This document shows positions 18,464 through 27,930 of a stretch of DNA of 64,000 bases, piece after piece (positions within the stretch are counted from its first letter, which is position 1; each line of letters begins with the position of its first letter). The notes under the pieces were generated by a model. It was not told the origin of the DNA, did not search any database, and saw nothing but the letters and a program-made list of their open reading frames with translations. Both the position numbers and the translations under genes were made by a program. Source of the stretch: JBDSKH01 sp035556655 (GTDB lineage: Bacteria; Actinomycetota; Actinomycetes; Actinomycetales; Microbacteriaceae); the NCBI GenBank assembly GCA_035556655.1, contig DATMFW010000093.1, positions 1 through 64,000 of the forward strand. The letters run 5' to 3'.

Positions 18464-19435
18464 GTGAGCTTCATCGCGCAGGTCGCCCAGCCGCCTCCGT
18501 TCGGGGCCGAGCTCGACGCCGCGGTGTTCGGAGTGCTCGCACCCTGGGTGCGCGATGAGGCGGTGACCGATGTCTTCGTCAACCCGGGTGGCGCGGTCTG
18601 GGTCGATCGGGGCTCGGGTGCCGAGCCCGTGACCGGAATGCGCCTGCCGGCCGCCGAGGCACGCGACCTCGCGGTCCGGCTGATCGCCGCGGGCGACCGG
18701 CACGTCGATGAGGCCACCCCGTGCGTGGACGTGCGGCTCGGCCGCGGCATCCGGGTGCACGCCGTGCTGCCGCCGATCTCGCCGGGCGGCGCGGTGCTGT
18801 CGATCCGGCTGCCCCGCGCTCGGCCGGTGCACCTCGACGAACTGGATGCGGCGGGCTTCTTCGGCGCGATCGGCGCCGAGCGGGTGCACGGCCTCGTGGC
18901 ACAGCGCGCCAACCTGCTCATCACCGGGGCCGGAGGCAGCGGAAAGACGACGCTGCTCGGAGCCCTGCTCTCCGCCGCTCCGGCGGGCGAGCGCATCGTC
19001 GTCATCGAAGACGTCGCCGAGCTGCGCATCGACCACCCGCAAGTCATCGCGCTCGAGGCCCGGCAGGCGAACCTCGACGGCGCGGGTGCCGTCGGTCTCG
19101 ACCGGCTGGTGCGCGAGGCACTGCGCATGCGGCCGGACCGGCTCGTGGTGGGGGAGTGCCGCGGGCCCGAACTGCGCGAACTGCTCAGCGCCCTCAACAC
19201 CGGACATGACGGTGGAGCGGGCACCCTGCACGCGAACTCGCTCGCCGACGTGCCGTCACGACTCGAGGCGCTCGGTGCGCTCGCCGGGCTCGGCCCGGAT
19301 GCCGTAGCGCGCCAGGCGGTCAGCGCCCTCGACGCGGTCCTGCACGTCGAGCGGACCGCTGCCGGGCGCACACTGGGGGCGCTGGGCTCGCTCGCGGTGG
19401 ACCGGCATGGCCGGCTCGTGGTGGAGTCCGCATGA
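18464..19435 (+). CDS. tadA: Tad/CpaF-type secretion ATPase
   Basis: About 323 residues from GTG 18464. It is the hexameric ATPase that drives assembly of Flp/Tad pili. An N-terminal region is followed by Walker A ITGAGGSGKTT, the acidic Asp-box IVVIEDVAELRI, Walker B RLVVGECRG and the GGAGTLHANS histidine box. An in-frame extension upstream to 18344 overlaps the preceding gene and lacks family similarity, so it is rejected. The next gene, tadB-like, overlaps at ATGA, showing a tight operon. Confidence 0.9.
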   Translation: MSFIAQVAQPPPFGAELDAAVFGVLAPWVRDEAVTDVFVNPGGAVWVDRGSGAEPVTGMRLPAAEARDLAVRLIAAGDRHVDEATPCVDVRLGRGIRVHAVLPPISPGGAVLSIRLPRARPVHLDELDAAGFFGAIGAERVHGLVAQRANLLITGAGGSGKTTLLGALLSAAPAGERIVVIEDVAELRIDHPQVIALEARQANLDGAGAVGLDRLVREALRMRPDRLVVGECRGPELRELLSALNTGHDGGAGTLHANSLADVPSRLEALGALAGLGPDAVARQAVSALDAVLHVERTAAGRTLGALGSLAVDRHGRLVVESA

Positions 19436-20313
19436 CCGGCTACGACGAACTCGCCGTGCTGGTGCAGCGCCTGGCGGTGCTGACCTCCGCCGGAATCCCT
19501 GCCGCGTCGGCGTGGCGGCACGTCGCCGATGCGGCACCCGACGGCCCGGCGGCCGGCGTCGCGCGCGGGCTGGAGGCCGCCCACGACATCCCCGCCCGGA
19601 TCACCGCGTCGGCGGGGGAGTCCTCTGCGCTTCGCGTTCTCGCCGCCGTGTGGGGCGTGGCCGCCGAGGCGGGCGCCGCACTCGCGCCGGCGCTCGAGCG
19701 CACGGCCGGGGTTCTGCGCGACCTCGGCCGCGGGGAGCGCGAGGTCGAGGTGGCGCTGGCGGGTCCGGCCGCCACCAGCCGCGTGGTGCTCGCCCTCCCG
19801 GCGCTCGCGGTGCTGCTCGGGGTGCTGCTCGGCTTCGACATGGCCGGTGCGTTCGCGTCGCTGCCCGGCCTGGTCTGCCTCGCGCTCGCCGGGGCGCTGG
19901 TGGCGGTCGCCGTGCGCTGGAACCGGCGTCTGCTGCACTGGGCGCGGGAACACGACGCGAGCTCCGGGCTCGGCTGCGAGTTGTACGCCATCGCTCTGTC
20001 CGGCGGCATGTCGATCGAGCGCGCCGGCCACCTGGTCGAGCGCTGCTGCCGGGAGGCCGGCCTCGCCCCCGCGGACGACACCGGCGCCGTGCTGGCGTTC
20101 GCGCGCCGGGCCGGCGTGCCGGTGGTCGCCCTGTTGCGGGCCGAGGCGGATGCGGCACGCCACCACGCCCGGACCGCCGCGGCCGAGCGGGCCGTGCGTC
20201 TCGAGACCCGCCTGCTGCTGCCGCTCGGGCTGTGCGTGCTGCCGGCGTTCGTGCTCGCCGGGGTGGTGCCGATGGGGCTGGCGATCCTCTCGTCCACCGC
20301 GGTGGGGGTGTGA
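19432..20313 (+). CDS. tadB: Tad pilus platform protein, type II secretion F family
   Basis: 293 residues, with membrane helices around residues 120-165 (VVLALPALAVLLGVLLGF and LVCLALAGALVAVAV) and at the C-terminus (LLPLGLCVLPAFVLAGVVPMGLAIL). This is the layout of GspF/TadB inner-membrane platform proteins that couple the ATPase to pilus growth. Complete Tad systems have separate TadB and TadC proteins; only this one is present here. The ATG overlaps the tadA stop. Confidence 0.8.
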   Translation: MTGYDELAVLVQRLAVLTSAGIPAASAWRHVADAAPDGPAAGVARGLEAAHDIPARITASAGESSALRVLAAVWGVAAEAGAALAPALERTAGVLRDLGRGEREVEVALAGPAATSRVVLALPALAVLLGVLLGFDMAGAFASLPGLVCLALAGALVAVAVRWNRRLLHWAREHDASSGLGCELYAIALSGGMSIERAGHLVERCCREAGLAPADDTGAVLAFARRAGVPVVALLRAEADAARHHARTAAAERAVRLETRLLLPLGLCVLPAFVLAGVVPMGLAILSSTAVGV

Positions 20314-20396
20314 GGTTCATCCCGAGATTCCGGTGCGCGCTCTCGGTGGACGCACCGCGTGAGGCACCCTGGGCACCCCAGAGAAAAGAGGAACTG

Positions 20397-20579
20397 ATGC
20401 GCATCTCCCTGCGGCCCCGGCGGCTGCTCGACGACGCAGGCGCTGCCACCGCCGAGTACGCGATCACGATCATGGCCGCGGTGGGGTTCGCGGGCCTGCT
20501 GGTGGTCATCCTGAAATCCGGCGAGGTGCAGGGCATCCTGTCGGGCCTGGTGCGTTCTGCCCTGAGTGTCGGCGGGTGA
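20397..20579 (+). CDS. Flp-like pilin, DUF4244 family
   Basis: 60-residue protein, MRISLRPRR...SALSVGG. A basic N-terminus is followed by GAATAEYAITIMAAVGFAGLL, the class III (Flp) prepilin pattern of glycine, then a conserved glutamate and tyrosine and a hydrophobic helix. It is probably the major pilin of this Tad locus, cut before the AEYA segment. An AAAGAGGAAC ribosome-binding site lies 7 nt before the ATG. The stop overlaps the next GTG (GTGA). Confidence 0.85.
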   Translation: MRISLRPRRLLDDAGAATAEYAITIMAAVGFAGLLVVILKSGEVQGILSGLVRSALSVGG

Positions 20580-20911
20580 GACGCGACGACGGCAGCGTCG
20601 TCGCCGAGTTCGCCATCGCGCTCCCGGCCGTGATGGTCGTGCTGGCCCTGCTCATCGGCGGCGTCCAGGTCGGTGGAACCCGGCTGCGGGCCCAGGATGC
20701 GGCCGCGGACGCGGCCCGATCGTGGGCGCGCGGGGACTCCGGTGCCGTGGTCGCGGCTCGGGTGCAGCGCCAGGTGCCGGGCGCGCAGGTGACGAGGTCG
20801 GTCCGCGCGGACCTGGTCTGTGCGACGGTGCGCGCACGTCCCGCGGGCGCGCTCGGCCGCGCCGGACTGACGGTGTCGGCGACATCCTGTGCCCTGGCGG
20901 GTGGTCGATGA
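20576..20911 (+). CDS. TadE-like minor pilin
   Basis: 111 residues. The N-terminal GSVVAEFAIALPAVMVVLALLIGGVQ shows the TadE pattern: a glutamate at +5 after the processing site and one membrane helix (split here as GSVVAEFAIALP and VMVVLALLIGG). The rest is a small extracellular domain with two cysteines. It is likely a pilus-associated pseudopilin. GTG 20576 overlaps the pilin stop, and its own stop overlaps the next ATG. Confidence 0.82.
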   Translation: MRRDDGSVVAEFAIALPAVMVVLALLIGGVQVGGTRLRAQDAAADAARSWARGDSGAVVAARVQRQVPGAQVTRSVRADLVCATVRARPAGALGRAGLTVSATSCALAGGR

Positions 20912-21240
20912 GAGACGAGCGAGGAGCGGGCTCGGTGCTGGCGCTCGCCCTTGTCGGAGCATTGACCGTCGTCGCTCTGGCCGTGCTCGGGCTCGGCGGG
21001 GCGCTGACGGTTCGTCAGCGCGTGATCGGCGCCGTCGACGCCGCGGCGCTGGCGGCCGCCGACGCCGCATCGGGCGCGGTGCCCGGCGCGCCCTGTGTAC
21101 TGGCCGCTCGTGTCGCCGGCGCCGGAGGTGCGGTACTCGGCTCGTGCGAGATCGACGGCCTGATCGCCACGGTATCGGCGACCGCCCGCATCGGCGCCGT
21201 CTCGTTCAGCGCGCGGGCGCGCGCCGGCCCACCGCCATGA
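20908..21240 (+). CDS. Rv3654c/TadE-like pilus-associated protein
   Basis: 110 residues with the opening RDERGAGSVLALALVGAL, a short charged leader, then a single membrane helix. This is the Flp pilus-assembly TadG-like or Rv3654c type found at the end of Tad operons. Two cysteines (CVLAAR and GSCEID) could form a disulfide. The start overlaps the preceding stop by ATGA. It is the last gene of the Tad operon; the next gene is convergent. Confidence 0.78.
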   Translation: MRDERGAGSVLALALVGALTVVALAVLGLGGALTVRQRVIGAVDAAALAAADAASGAVPGAPCVLAARVAGAGGAVLGSCEIDGLIATVSATARIGAVSFSARARAGPPP

Positions 21241-21261
21241 TGCGGCCGGAAGGCGGCGGAC

Positions 21262-21726
21262 TCAGTGCCGGCCGCCGGGCGGGCCGATGATCACGAGCAC
21301 CGTGAACAGGACGGCGACCGCGACGACCAGCAGCACCGCCAGCAGATACGGCCGGCGCAGGAAGACGCGCATCAGCCGGTCGTACCAGGTGCGATCGCGC
21401 GGGTCATCGCCCTGCTCCAGCCGCCAGTCGCCCACGAGGCGTCCCGTCCTGTGCAGCCAGAGCTCGGTGGGGATCGTCGCGTAGGGGATGATCGCGCTGA
21501 CGATCGCGACCACGGCCGGCCACACTCCCCAGCGCTGGTTGAACGCCACGAGCACCGCGACCGCGCCGTAAGAGAGGAACACGAAACCGTGGATGCTTCC
21601 GGCGATAACCGTCGCGATGTCCAGACCCGCGAACGCCCGCAGCAGCAACCCGGCGATGAGGAGTGTCCAGGACACCACCTCGGCGAACGCGAGTGTGCGG
21701 AAGAGACTGAACGGGGTCCGGAACAC
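21262..21726 (-). CDS. DUF3817 membrane protein
   Basis: 154 residues with four membrane segments: FAEVVSWTLLIAGLLLRAF, SIHGFVFLSYGAVAVLVAF, PAVVAIVSAIIPYATIPTE and a C-terminal LLAVLLVVAVAVLFTVLVII. The HGFVFLSY block is typical of DUF3817 (YdzA-like) proteins, whose function is unknown. GTG 21726 is preceded 6 nt away by TACGCT on the minus strand, so the message is probably leaderless. It is convergent with the Tad operon. Confidence 0.82.
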   Translation of the reverse strand: MFRTPFSLFRTLAFAEVVSWTLLIAGLLLRAFAGLDIATVIAGSIHGFVFLSYGAVAVLVAFNQRWGVWPAVVAIVSAIIPYATIPTELWLHRTGRLVGDWRLEQGDDPRDRTWYDRLMRVFLRRPYLLAVLLVVAVAVLFTVLVIIGPPGGRH

Positions 21727-21732
21727 GTCACG

Positions 21733-21738
21733 AGCGTA
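21733..21738 (-). promoter_or_regulatory. -10 box of the DUF3817 gene, leaderless type
   Basis: Reads TACGCT on the minus strand, 6 nt before the GTG at 21726. Confidence 0.4.
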
Positions 21739-21833
21739 GGGGAGCGTCGCGTGCGCCCCTAATCGGCGGGATGCGGCGGTGAAGCAGACACATCGGTGCT
21801 GTGTGTATGGTGTCCCCGGATATAAGGAGAGCA

Positions 21834-24587
21834 GTGCCCGATCAGAAGAAGCTCGTCATCGTCGAGTCGCCGGCCAAGGCGAAGACGATCGCCCAGTACC
21901 TCGGCGACGGCTACGAGGTGCAGGCGTCGGTGGGTCACATCCGTGACCTCGTCGAGCCCAAGAACCTGCCGCCCGAGCTCAAGAAGGGGTCGCTCGGCAA
22001 GTTCTCGATCGACGTGGAGAACGGGTTCACTCCTTATTACGTGGTGAGCGACGAGAAGAAGCGCACGGTCGCCGATCTCAAGAAGGCACTGAAGTCCGCC
22101 GACGAGCTCTACCTCGCCACCGATGAAGACCGCGAGGGCGAAGCCATCGCGTGGCACCTGCTCGAGGTGCTGCAGCCGAAGGTGCCCGTCAAGCGCATGG
22201 TGTTCCACGAGATCACCAAGGACGCCATCGAGGCCGCCCGCAACAACCCGCGCGACCTCGACACCGCCCTCGTCGACGCCCAGGAGACGCGGCGCATCCT
22301 CGATCGGCTGTACGGCTACGAGGTCTCGCCGGTGCTCTGGCGCAAGGTGGGTCCCGGCCTCTCGGCCGGTCGCGTGCAGTCCGCCGCCACCCGCCTCGTC
22401 GTCGACCGCGAACGCGAGCGGCTCGCATTCGTCTCCGCCGCCTACTGGGACCTGATCGCCGAGCTGGCACCGAAGCCGGATGCGCCCGGCTCGTCGTTCG
22501 AATCGAAGCTCGCCCGCATCGACGGGCGCCGCATCGCCACCGGACGCGACTACAGCGACCGGGGCGAGCTGACCTCCGACGTCGTCGCACTCGACGAGAC
22601 CGCCGCCGAGGCGCTCGCGACCGCGTTGCGCGAGGACTCCACCACGTTCACCGTCAGCTCGCTCGAGACCAAGCCCTACACCCGGCGCCCGGCCGCACCG
22701 TTCACCACGTCGACGCTGCAGCAGGAGGCGGCGCGGAAGCTGCGCTTCTCGGCCCGGCAGACGATGAGCGTCGCGCAGGGTCTCTACGAGAACGGGTACA
22801 TCACCTATATGCGCACCGACTCGCCGACGCTCTCGCAGCAGGCGATCACGGCGGCGCGCACCCAGGCGACCAAGCTCTACGGTGCCGACTCGATCCCCGA
22901 GAAGCCGCGCGTCTACACCGGCAAGTCCAAGAACGCGCAGGAGGCTCACGAGGCGATCCGCCCCTCGGGCGAGGTGTTCCGCACCCCCAACGAACTCTCC
23001 ACCGTGCTGCGCGGCAACGAGTTCAAGCTCTACGACCTGATCTGGAAGCGCACCGTCGCCTCGCAGATGGCCGACGCGCGGGGCTCCACCGCATCCGTCA
23101 CGATCGCGGCGGCGACCGCGTCGGCGGGCACCGCCGAGTTCACCGCCTCGGGCACCGTGATCACCTTCCGCGGGTTCCTCGCCGCCTACGAAGAGGGGCA
23201 CGACGAGCAGCGCAACGAGCAGGACGGCTCCGACGAGCAGCGCTCGCTACCCCCGCTGACCGAAGGTCAGGTGCTCGACCTGGGTGCCCTCGAGGCCAAG
23301 GGACACGAGACCACGCCGCCCCCGCGCTACACCGAGGCCAGCCTGGTGAAGGCGCTCGAAGAGCTCGGCATCGGCCGGCCGTCGACGTACGCGAGCATCA
23401 TCTCCACGATCATCGACCGCGGCTACGTCACCCCGCGCGGCACGGCGCTCGTGCCGAACTGGATCGCCTTCAGCGTCGTCCGGCTGCTCGAAGAGCACTT
23501 CCGGGACCTCGTCGAATACGACTTCACCGCCGAGATGGAAGACGACCTCGACCGCATCGCCGATGGCGAAGCCGACCGGGTGGGGTGGCTCAACGAGTTC
23601 TACTTCGGCGGCGACAAGCACCGCGGACTTCGCAAGGTCATCGACAACCTCGGCGACATCGACGCGCGCGACATCAACTCGATCCGCATCGCCGACGACA
23701 TCACGTTGCGCATCGGGCGCTACGGTCCGTACCTCGAGGTGCCCGCTGCCGAAGGCGACACCCCGCGCCGGGTCAACGTGCCCGAGGCGCTCGCCCCCGA
23801 TGAGCTCACCGCCGAGAAGGCGCGCGAACTCATCGACGCCCCCGTCGTCGGCGACCGCGAACTCGGGCTGCATCCGGTGACCGGCAAGATGATCGTCGCC
23901 AAGGACGGCCGGTACGGCCCCTACGTCACCGAGCTCGAGCCCGAGGTCGCCCCCGTCGTGCTCAAGGTCGACGAATCCGACCCCGGCGTGGCCGTCGACC
24001 CCGCTACCGGCGAACTCGTCGACCCCGCCGCGCCTGCGCCGAAGAAGAAGAAGGCGGCGCCCAAGAAGGCGGCCGCGGTGAAGCCGCGTACCGCATCCCT
24101 GTTCAAAGACATGGACCCGGCGACCGTCGACCTCGACACCGCCGTCAAGCTGCTCGACCTGCCCCGCGTCGTCGGACAGGACCCGGAGACCGGCGAGGAC
24201 ATCACCGCGCAGAACGGGCGGTACGGGCCGTACCTGAAGAAGGGCACCGACAGCCGGTCGCTCGAGACCGAGGCGCAGATCTTCGACATCGATCTCGCCG
24301 GGGCGCTCGAAGTGTTCGCGCAGCCGAAGTACGGCGCACGGCGACCGAGCAGCGCCCTCAAGGAGTTCGACGCCGACCCGGTCAGCGGCAAGCCGATCAA
24401 GGTGCGCGACGGCCGGTTCGGACCCTACGTGACCGACGGTGTCACCAACGCCACCATCCCGCGCGGCGACGACGTCGAGACCATCGACTTCGAGCGCGCC
24501 GTGCAGCTACTGGCGGACAAGCGCGCCAAGGGTCCGGCGAAGAAGCCCGCGAGCCGCGCCAAGCGAGCCCCCGCGAAGAGGAAGTAG
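21834..24587 (+). CDS. topA: DNA topoisomerase I
   Basis: 917-residue type IA topoisomerase that relaxes negative supercoils. The toprim domain begins at KKLVIVESPAKAKTIAQYLG and holds the DEDREGEAIAWHL motif. The catalytic tyrosine is in GYITYMRTDS (about residue 324). C-terminal topoisomerase repeats (NGRYGPYLKKGTDSRSL and DGRFGPYVTDG types) replace zinc fingers, and the tail is lysine-rich (KKPASRAKRAPAKRK), as in other actinobacteria. GTG 21834 is chosen because AAGGAG lies 4-5 nt upstream. tmk follows 2 bases after the stop. Confidence 0.97.
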   Translation: MPDQKKLVIVESPAKAKTIAQYLGDGYEVQASVGHIRDLVEPKNLPPELKKGSLGKFSIDVENGFTPYYVVSDEKKRTVADLKKALKSADELYLATDEDREGEAIAWHLLEVLQPKVPVKRMVFHEITKDAIEAARNNPRDLDTALVDAQETRRILDRLYGYEVSPVLWRKVGPGLSAGRVQSAATRLVVDRERERLAFVSAAYWDLIAELAPKPDAPGSSFESKLARIDGRRIATGRDYSDRGELTSDVVALDETAAEALATALREDSTTFTVSSLETKPYTRRPAAPFTTSTLQQEAARKLRFSARQTMSVAQGLYENGYITYMRTDSPTLSQQAITAARTQATKLYGADSIPEKPRVYTGKSKNAQEAHEAIRPSGEVFRTPNELSTVLRGNEFKLYDLIWKRTVASQMADARGSTASVTIAAATASAGTAEFTASGTVITFRGFLAAYEEGHDEQRNEQDGSDEQRSLPPLTEGQVLDLGALEAKGHETTPPPRYTEASLVKALEELGIGRPSTYASIISTIIDRGYVTPRGTALVPNWIAFSVVRLLEEHFRDLVEYDFTAEMEDDLDRIADGEADRVGWLNEFYFGGDKHRGLRKVIDNLGDIDARDINSIRIADDITLRIGRYGPYLEVPAAEGDTPRRVNVPEALAPDELTAEKARELIDAPVVGDRELGLHPVTGKMIVAKDGRYGPYVTELEPEVAPVVLKVDESDPGVAVDPATGELVDPAAPAPKKKKAAPKKAAAVKPRTASLFKDMDPATVDLDTAVKLLDLPRVVGQDPETGEDITAQNGRYGPYLKKGTDSRSLETEAQIFDIDLAGALEVFAQPKYGARRPSSALKEFDADPVSGKPIKVRDGRFGPYVTDGVTNATIPRGDDVETIDFERAVQLLADKRAKGPAKKPASRAKRAPAKRK

Positions 24588-24589
24588 CC

Positions 24590-25210
24590 GTGCCCGGCCT
24601 GTTCCTCACGCTCGAGGGCGGTGACGGATCCGGCAAGTCGACCCAGTCCGCGCTGCTCACCGAGTGGCTCACCGGGCAGGGGCGCACCGTCGTGCACGCC
24701 CGCGAACCCGGCGGCACCGACTTCGGGCTCGAGGTGCGCGAACTCGTGCTGCACCGGCGGGGGCACATCGCCGCCCGCGCCGAGGCGCTGCTCTACGCCG
24801 CCGACCGGGCGCACAACATCGCCACGGTCGTCCGGCCGGCGCTCGAGCGCGGCGACATCGTCATCCAGGACCGCTACCTCGACTCGTCGGTGGCGTATCA
24901 GGGCGCCGGGCGGGTGCTCGACCCCGCCGAGGTGCGCGACCTGTCGCTGTGGGCCACCGAGGGTCTGCTGCCTGATCTGACGGTGCTGCTCGACCTCGAC
25001 GAGACCACCGGGCGGGAGCGGCTCGACGAGTCCCGCACCCGGTACGACCGCCTCGAGGCGGAGGCCGCCGACTTCCACGCCCGCGTGCGGGCCGGGTACC
25101 TCGAACTCGCCGCCGCCGAGCCCGCGCGCTTCCTGGTGCTCGACGCGACGCTCCCCGTCGACGAGCTGGCCGGGAACATCCGCGACCGTGTGTCGGCCCT
25201 CCTCGGCTAG
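24590..25210 (+). CDS. tmk: Thymidylate kinase
   Basis: 206 residues. It phosphorylates dTMP to dTDP. P-loop EGGDGSGKST, the DR(Y/H) motif in IQDRYLDSSVAYQGAGR, and the LID region TGRERLDESRTRYDRLE are all visible. GTG 24590 begins 2 bases after the topA stop and the tmk stop overlaps the holB promoter box, so topA, tmk and holB form one cluster. With the thymidine kinase at 6.9 kb the window covers both salvage steps to dTDP. Confidence 0.96.
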   Translation: MPGLFLTLEGGDGSGKSTQSALLTEWLTGQGRTVVHAREPGGTDFGLEVRELVLHRRGHIAARAEALLYAADRAHNIATVVRPALERGDIVIQDRYLDSSVAYQGAGRVLDPAEVRDLSLWATEGLLPDLTVLLDLDETTGRERLDESRTRYDRLEAEAADFHARVRAGYLELAAAEPARFLVLDATLPVDELAGNIRDRVSALLG

Positions 25211-25213
25211 ATT
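25208..25213 (+). promoter_or_regulatory. -10 box of holB, leaderless type, overlapping the tmk stop
   Basis: TAGATT starts with the tmk TAG codon and ends 6 nt before the ATG of holB. Confidence 0.4.
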
Positions 25214-25219
25214 CACGAC

Positions 25220-26368
25220 ATGGGTTGGGACGACCTCACCGGTCAGGCAGAGGCCATCGCGGTCATGCGCGATGCCGTCTCCGACGACCGGCTCACCCAC
25301 TCCTGGCTGATCACCGGGCCACCCGGTTCCGGGCGCTCGATCCTGGCCTACGCGTTCGCCTCCGCGCTGATCGCCCGACCGGGGGACGAAGAGGCGACCG
25401 AGGCGCAGGTGCGGGCGCGCACGCATCCGGACCTCGGCATCCTGAGCACCGACCGCGTCACCATCACGATCGACGAGGTGCGGCAGCTCGTCGCGGCGAG
25501 CCAGTACTCCCCGTCGGTCGGGCGTTACCGGGTCATGGTCATCGAAGACGCCGACCGCATGATCGAACGCACCTCCAATGTGCTGCTGAAAGCGCTCGAG
25601 GAACCGCCGCCGCGCACCGTCTGGATCCTCTGCGCCCCCAGCGAGGCCGACCTGATCCCGACCATCCGGTCGCGGGTACGCAGCGTGCGGCTGCGCACCC
25701 CGAGCGTCCCCGAGGTCGCCGAGCTGATCTCGCGGCGGGCCGGGGTGAGCATGCCCGAGGCCGAGCGCGCCGCCCGCGAGGCGCAATCGCACATCGGCAT
25801 GGCCCACCGCCTGGCGACGAACGAAGAGGCGCGCGACCGGCGCAAGCGCACGCTGGAACTGGCCCTCGGCATCCACAGCGTCGCCGGCGCCGTGATGGCC
25901 GCCGCCGAGCTGGTGTCGCTGGCGAGCGCCGACGCGAAGGCGTTCACCGATCAGCACGACAGCGAGGAACGCGAGCGCGCCCTGCGATCCCTCGGCATCG
26001 AGCCCGGTGCCGCGGTGCCGCCCGGGCTGCGGGCGCAGATCAAGGCGCTCGAAGACGACCAGAAGCGCCGCGCGACCCGCAGCATGCGCGACGGCATCGA
26101 CCGCATCCTCGTCGATCTGCTGTCGTTGTATCGCGACATCCTCATGCTGCAGCTGGGGGTCGAGACCGAGCCGGTGAACCTGGCGATCTATCCCGAGCTG
26201 ACCGCGGCCGCCGGGCTGTGCGACGCGCCCCGCACCCTGCAGACCCTCGATGCGATCGCCACCGCGCGGGAGCGCATCGAGGGCAACGTCGCCCCCGCCC
26301 TTGCCCTCGAGGCCATGCTCATCTCGGCGGTGCGCGACCGCACCGCCGCCGGAAAGGATCGCGCGTGA
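25220..26368 (+). CDS. holB: DNA polymerase III delta-prime subunit
   Basis: 382 residues, AAA+ clamp-loader subunit. The modified Walker A is ITGPPGSGRSILAY, with arginine replacing the catalytic lysine, as expected for the ATPase-inactive delta-prime subunit. The sensor region LLKALEEPPPRTVWILCAPS follows, with the SRVRSVRLRTP motif. Actinobacterial HolB lacks the zinc-binding cysteines, as here. It loads the beta clamp at the replication fork. tmk-holB pairing is widespread. The stop overlaps the next gene's GTG. Confidence 0.93.
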   Translation: MGWDDLTGQAEAIAVMRDAVSDDRLTHSWLITGPPGSGRSILAYAFASALIARPGDEEATEAQVRARTHPDLGILSTDRVTITIDEVRQLVAASQYSPSVGRYRVMVIEDADRMIERTSNVLLKALEEPPPRTVWILCAPSEADLIPTIRSRVRSVRLRTPSVPEVAELISRRAGVSMPEAERAAREAQSHIGMAHRLATNEEARDRRKRTLELALGIHSVAGAVMAAAELVSLASADAKAFTDQHDSEERERALRSLGIEPGAAVPPGLRAQIKALEDDQKRRATRSMRDGIDRILVDLLSLYRDILMLQLGVETEPVNLAIYPELTAAAGLCDAPRTLQTLDAIATARERIEGNVAPALALEAMLISAVRDRTAAGKDRA

Positions 26369-27894
26369 GAACCCGACGCATCACCGCACTGCTGGCCGGC
26401 GCCGGCGTCGTCACACTGCTGCTCAGCGGCTGCATGAGCTGGTTCCTGCCGCCGCAGCCCTCGACGACCTCGGTGCCCACCGGCGAGCAGGTCGATGCCG
26501 ATCTCGCCGCGTTCTACGGGCAGGTGCTCGTCTGGCGCGCCTGCGGTGACGGCATGCAGTGCACGACCGCGACCGCTCCGATGAACTGGGAGGACCCGGC
26601 GCAGGACAGCATCGAGCTCGCCCTCGTGCGGCAGCCCGCCACCGGCCAGCGTAAGGGCTCGCTGCTGATCAACCCCGGCGGCCCGGGCGGTTCGGGGTAT
26701 GACTTCATCCTCGACAGCGTCGACTACGCCACGAGCGAGCGTCTGCAGCAGAGCTACGACATCGTCGGTTTCGACCCGCGCGGTGTCGGGCGCTCGTCGG
26801 CGGTCAGCTGTTATGACGACCCCGCCGACTTCGACGAGTTCACCTATGGCATCGCCCCGGGCACCACCGGTTCGGACGAGTGGCTGGCCGCCCTCGAGAC
26901 CTCGATGGAGGACTTCGGCAGGGACTGCCTGGAGTTCACCGGTCCGCTGCTGCAGTACGTCGACACGATCAGCGCGGCCCGCGATCTCGACCTGCTGCGC
27001 GCGGTGCTCGGCGACGTGAAGCTCAACTACCTCGGCTACTCGTACGGCTCGTACCTCGGGGCGACGTACGCGGGCCTCTACCCCGAGAAGACCGGGCACC
27101 TCGTGCTCGACGGCGCGCTCGATCCGGCGACGTCGGACTTCGATGTCACGAAGACGCAGGCGGTCGGATTCGAGAACGCTCTCACCGCCTACCTCACCGA
27201 TTGCGTGGCCGGCTCCGATTGCCCCTTCCGCGGTGTCGAGCAGGGGCTGACGCGCATTCAGAACATGTTCGCCTCGCTGGAGAAGAGCCCGCTGCCGGCC
27301 GAGGACGGTCGTGAGCTCGGCGTGACGACGTTCTTCTATGCGGTCATCCTGCCCCTCTACAACCAGGACAACTGGCCCTATCTCAGTCAGCTCTTCGACG
27401 AGGTCGCGCGCGGGGGGACCTCCACCGCGTTCCTGCTCGCCGACAGCTACAACGAACGGAATCCGGACGGCACCTACTCCAGCAACTCGAACGAGGCGAA
27501 CATCGCGATCAACTGCCTGGATTACGCCGGCCAGGCCGATCTCGAGGTGATGCGCCGCGAGGCCGCCGAGCTCGCCGAGGCCGCCCCGGTCTTCGGCACC
27601 TACATGGGCTACGGCGGGCTGACCTGCGAGCACTGGCCGTTCCCGTCGACGCGGCAGCGCGAGGCGATCAGGGCTGCGGGGTCGGCCGACATCCTGGTGC
27701 TCGGCACGACGAACGACCCCGCCACCCCGTACGTGTGGGCGCAGGCGCTGGCCGATCAGCTCGAGAACGGGCACCTGATCACGTACCACGGCGAGGGCCA
27801 CACGGCCTACAACAAGTCGAACTCGTGCGTCGACGACGCGGTGGACGACTACTTCATCGACGACACCGTCCCGCAGGAGGACCCCGACTGCTGA
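26365..27894 (+). CDS. Secreted alpha/beta hydrolase lipoprotein, tripeptidyl aminopeptidase family
   Basis: 509 residues from GTG 26365, overlapping the holB stop. A lipoprotein signal ends at the lipobox LLLSGC. The catalytic domain has the oxyanion block NPGGPGGSGYDF, the nucleophile elbow YLGYSYGSYLGATYAGLYP, and the C-terminal TAP-like block with the catalytic acid near TTNDPATPY and the histidine in YHGEGHTAYN. The family (SlpD/SlpE or Tap of Streptomyces) removes tripeptides from protein N-termini outside the cell. holB followed by this hydrolase is a common actinobacterial gene order. Confidence 0.92.
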   Translation: MRTRRITALLAGAGVVTLLLSGCMSWFLPPQPSTTSVPTGEQVDADLAAFYGQVLVWRACGDGMQCTTATAPMNWEDPAQDSIELALVRQPATGQRKGSLLINPGGPGGSGYDFILDSVDYATSERLQQSYDIVGFDPRGVGRSSAVSCYDDPADFDEFTYGIAPGTTGSDEWLAALETSMEDFGRDCLEFTGPLLQYVDTISAARDLDLLRAVLGDVKLNYLGYSYGSYLGATYAGLYPEKTGHLVLDGALDPATSDFDVTKTQAVGFENALTAYLTDCVAGSDCPFRGVEQGLTRIQNMFASLEKSPLPAEDGRELGVTTFFYAVILPLYNQDNWPYLSQLFDEVARGGTSTAFLLADSYNERNPDGTYSSNSNEANIAINCLDYAGQADLEVMRREAAELAEAAPVFGTYMGYGGLTCEHWPFPSTRQREAIRAAGSADILVLGTTNDPATPYVWAQALADQLENGHLITYHGEGHTAYNKSNSCVDDAVDDYFIDDTVPQEDPDC

Positions 27895-27897
27895 CCG

Positions 27898-27920
27898 GTG
27901 CAAGTTTGCACTCTATGCAA
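27898..27920 (+). promoter_or_regulatory. Palindromic operator before the TetR gene
   Basis: Two overlapping inverted repeats are seen: GTGCAA-GT-TTGCAC (27898-27911) and TTGCA-N5-TGCAA (27906-27920). They lie 11-33 nt before the ATG, where autoregulating TetR proteins usually bind. Confidence 0.6.
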
Positions 27921-27930
27921 GAATGAGTGC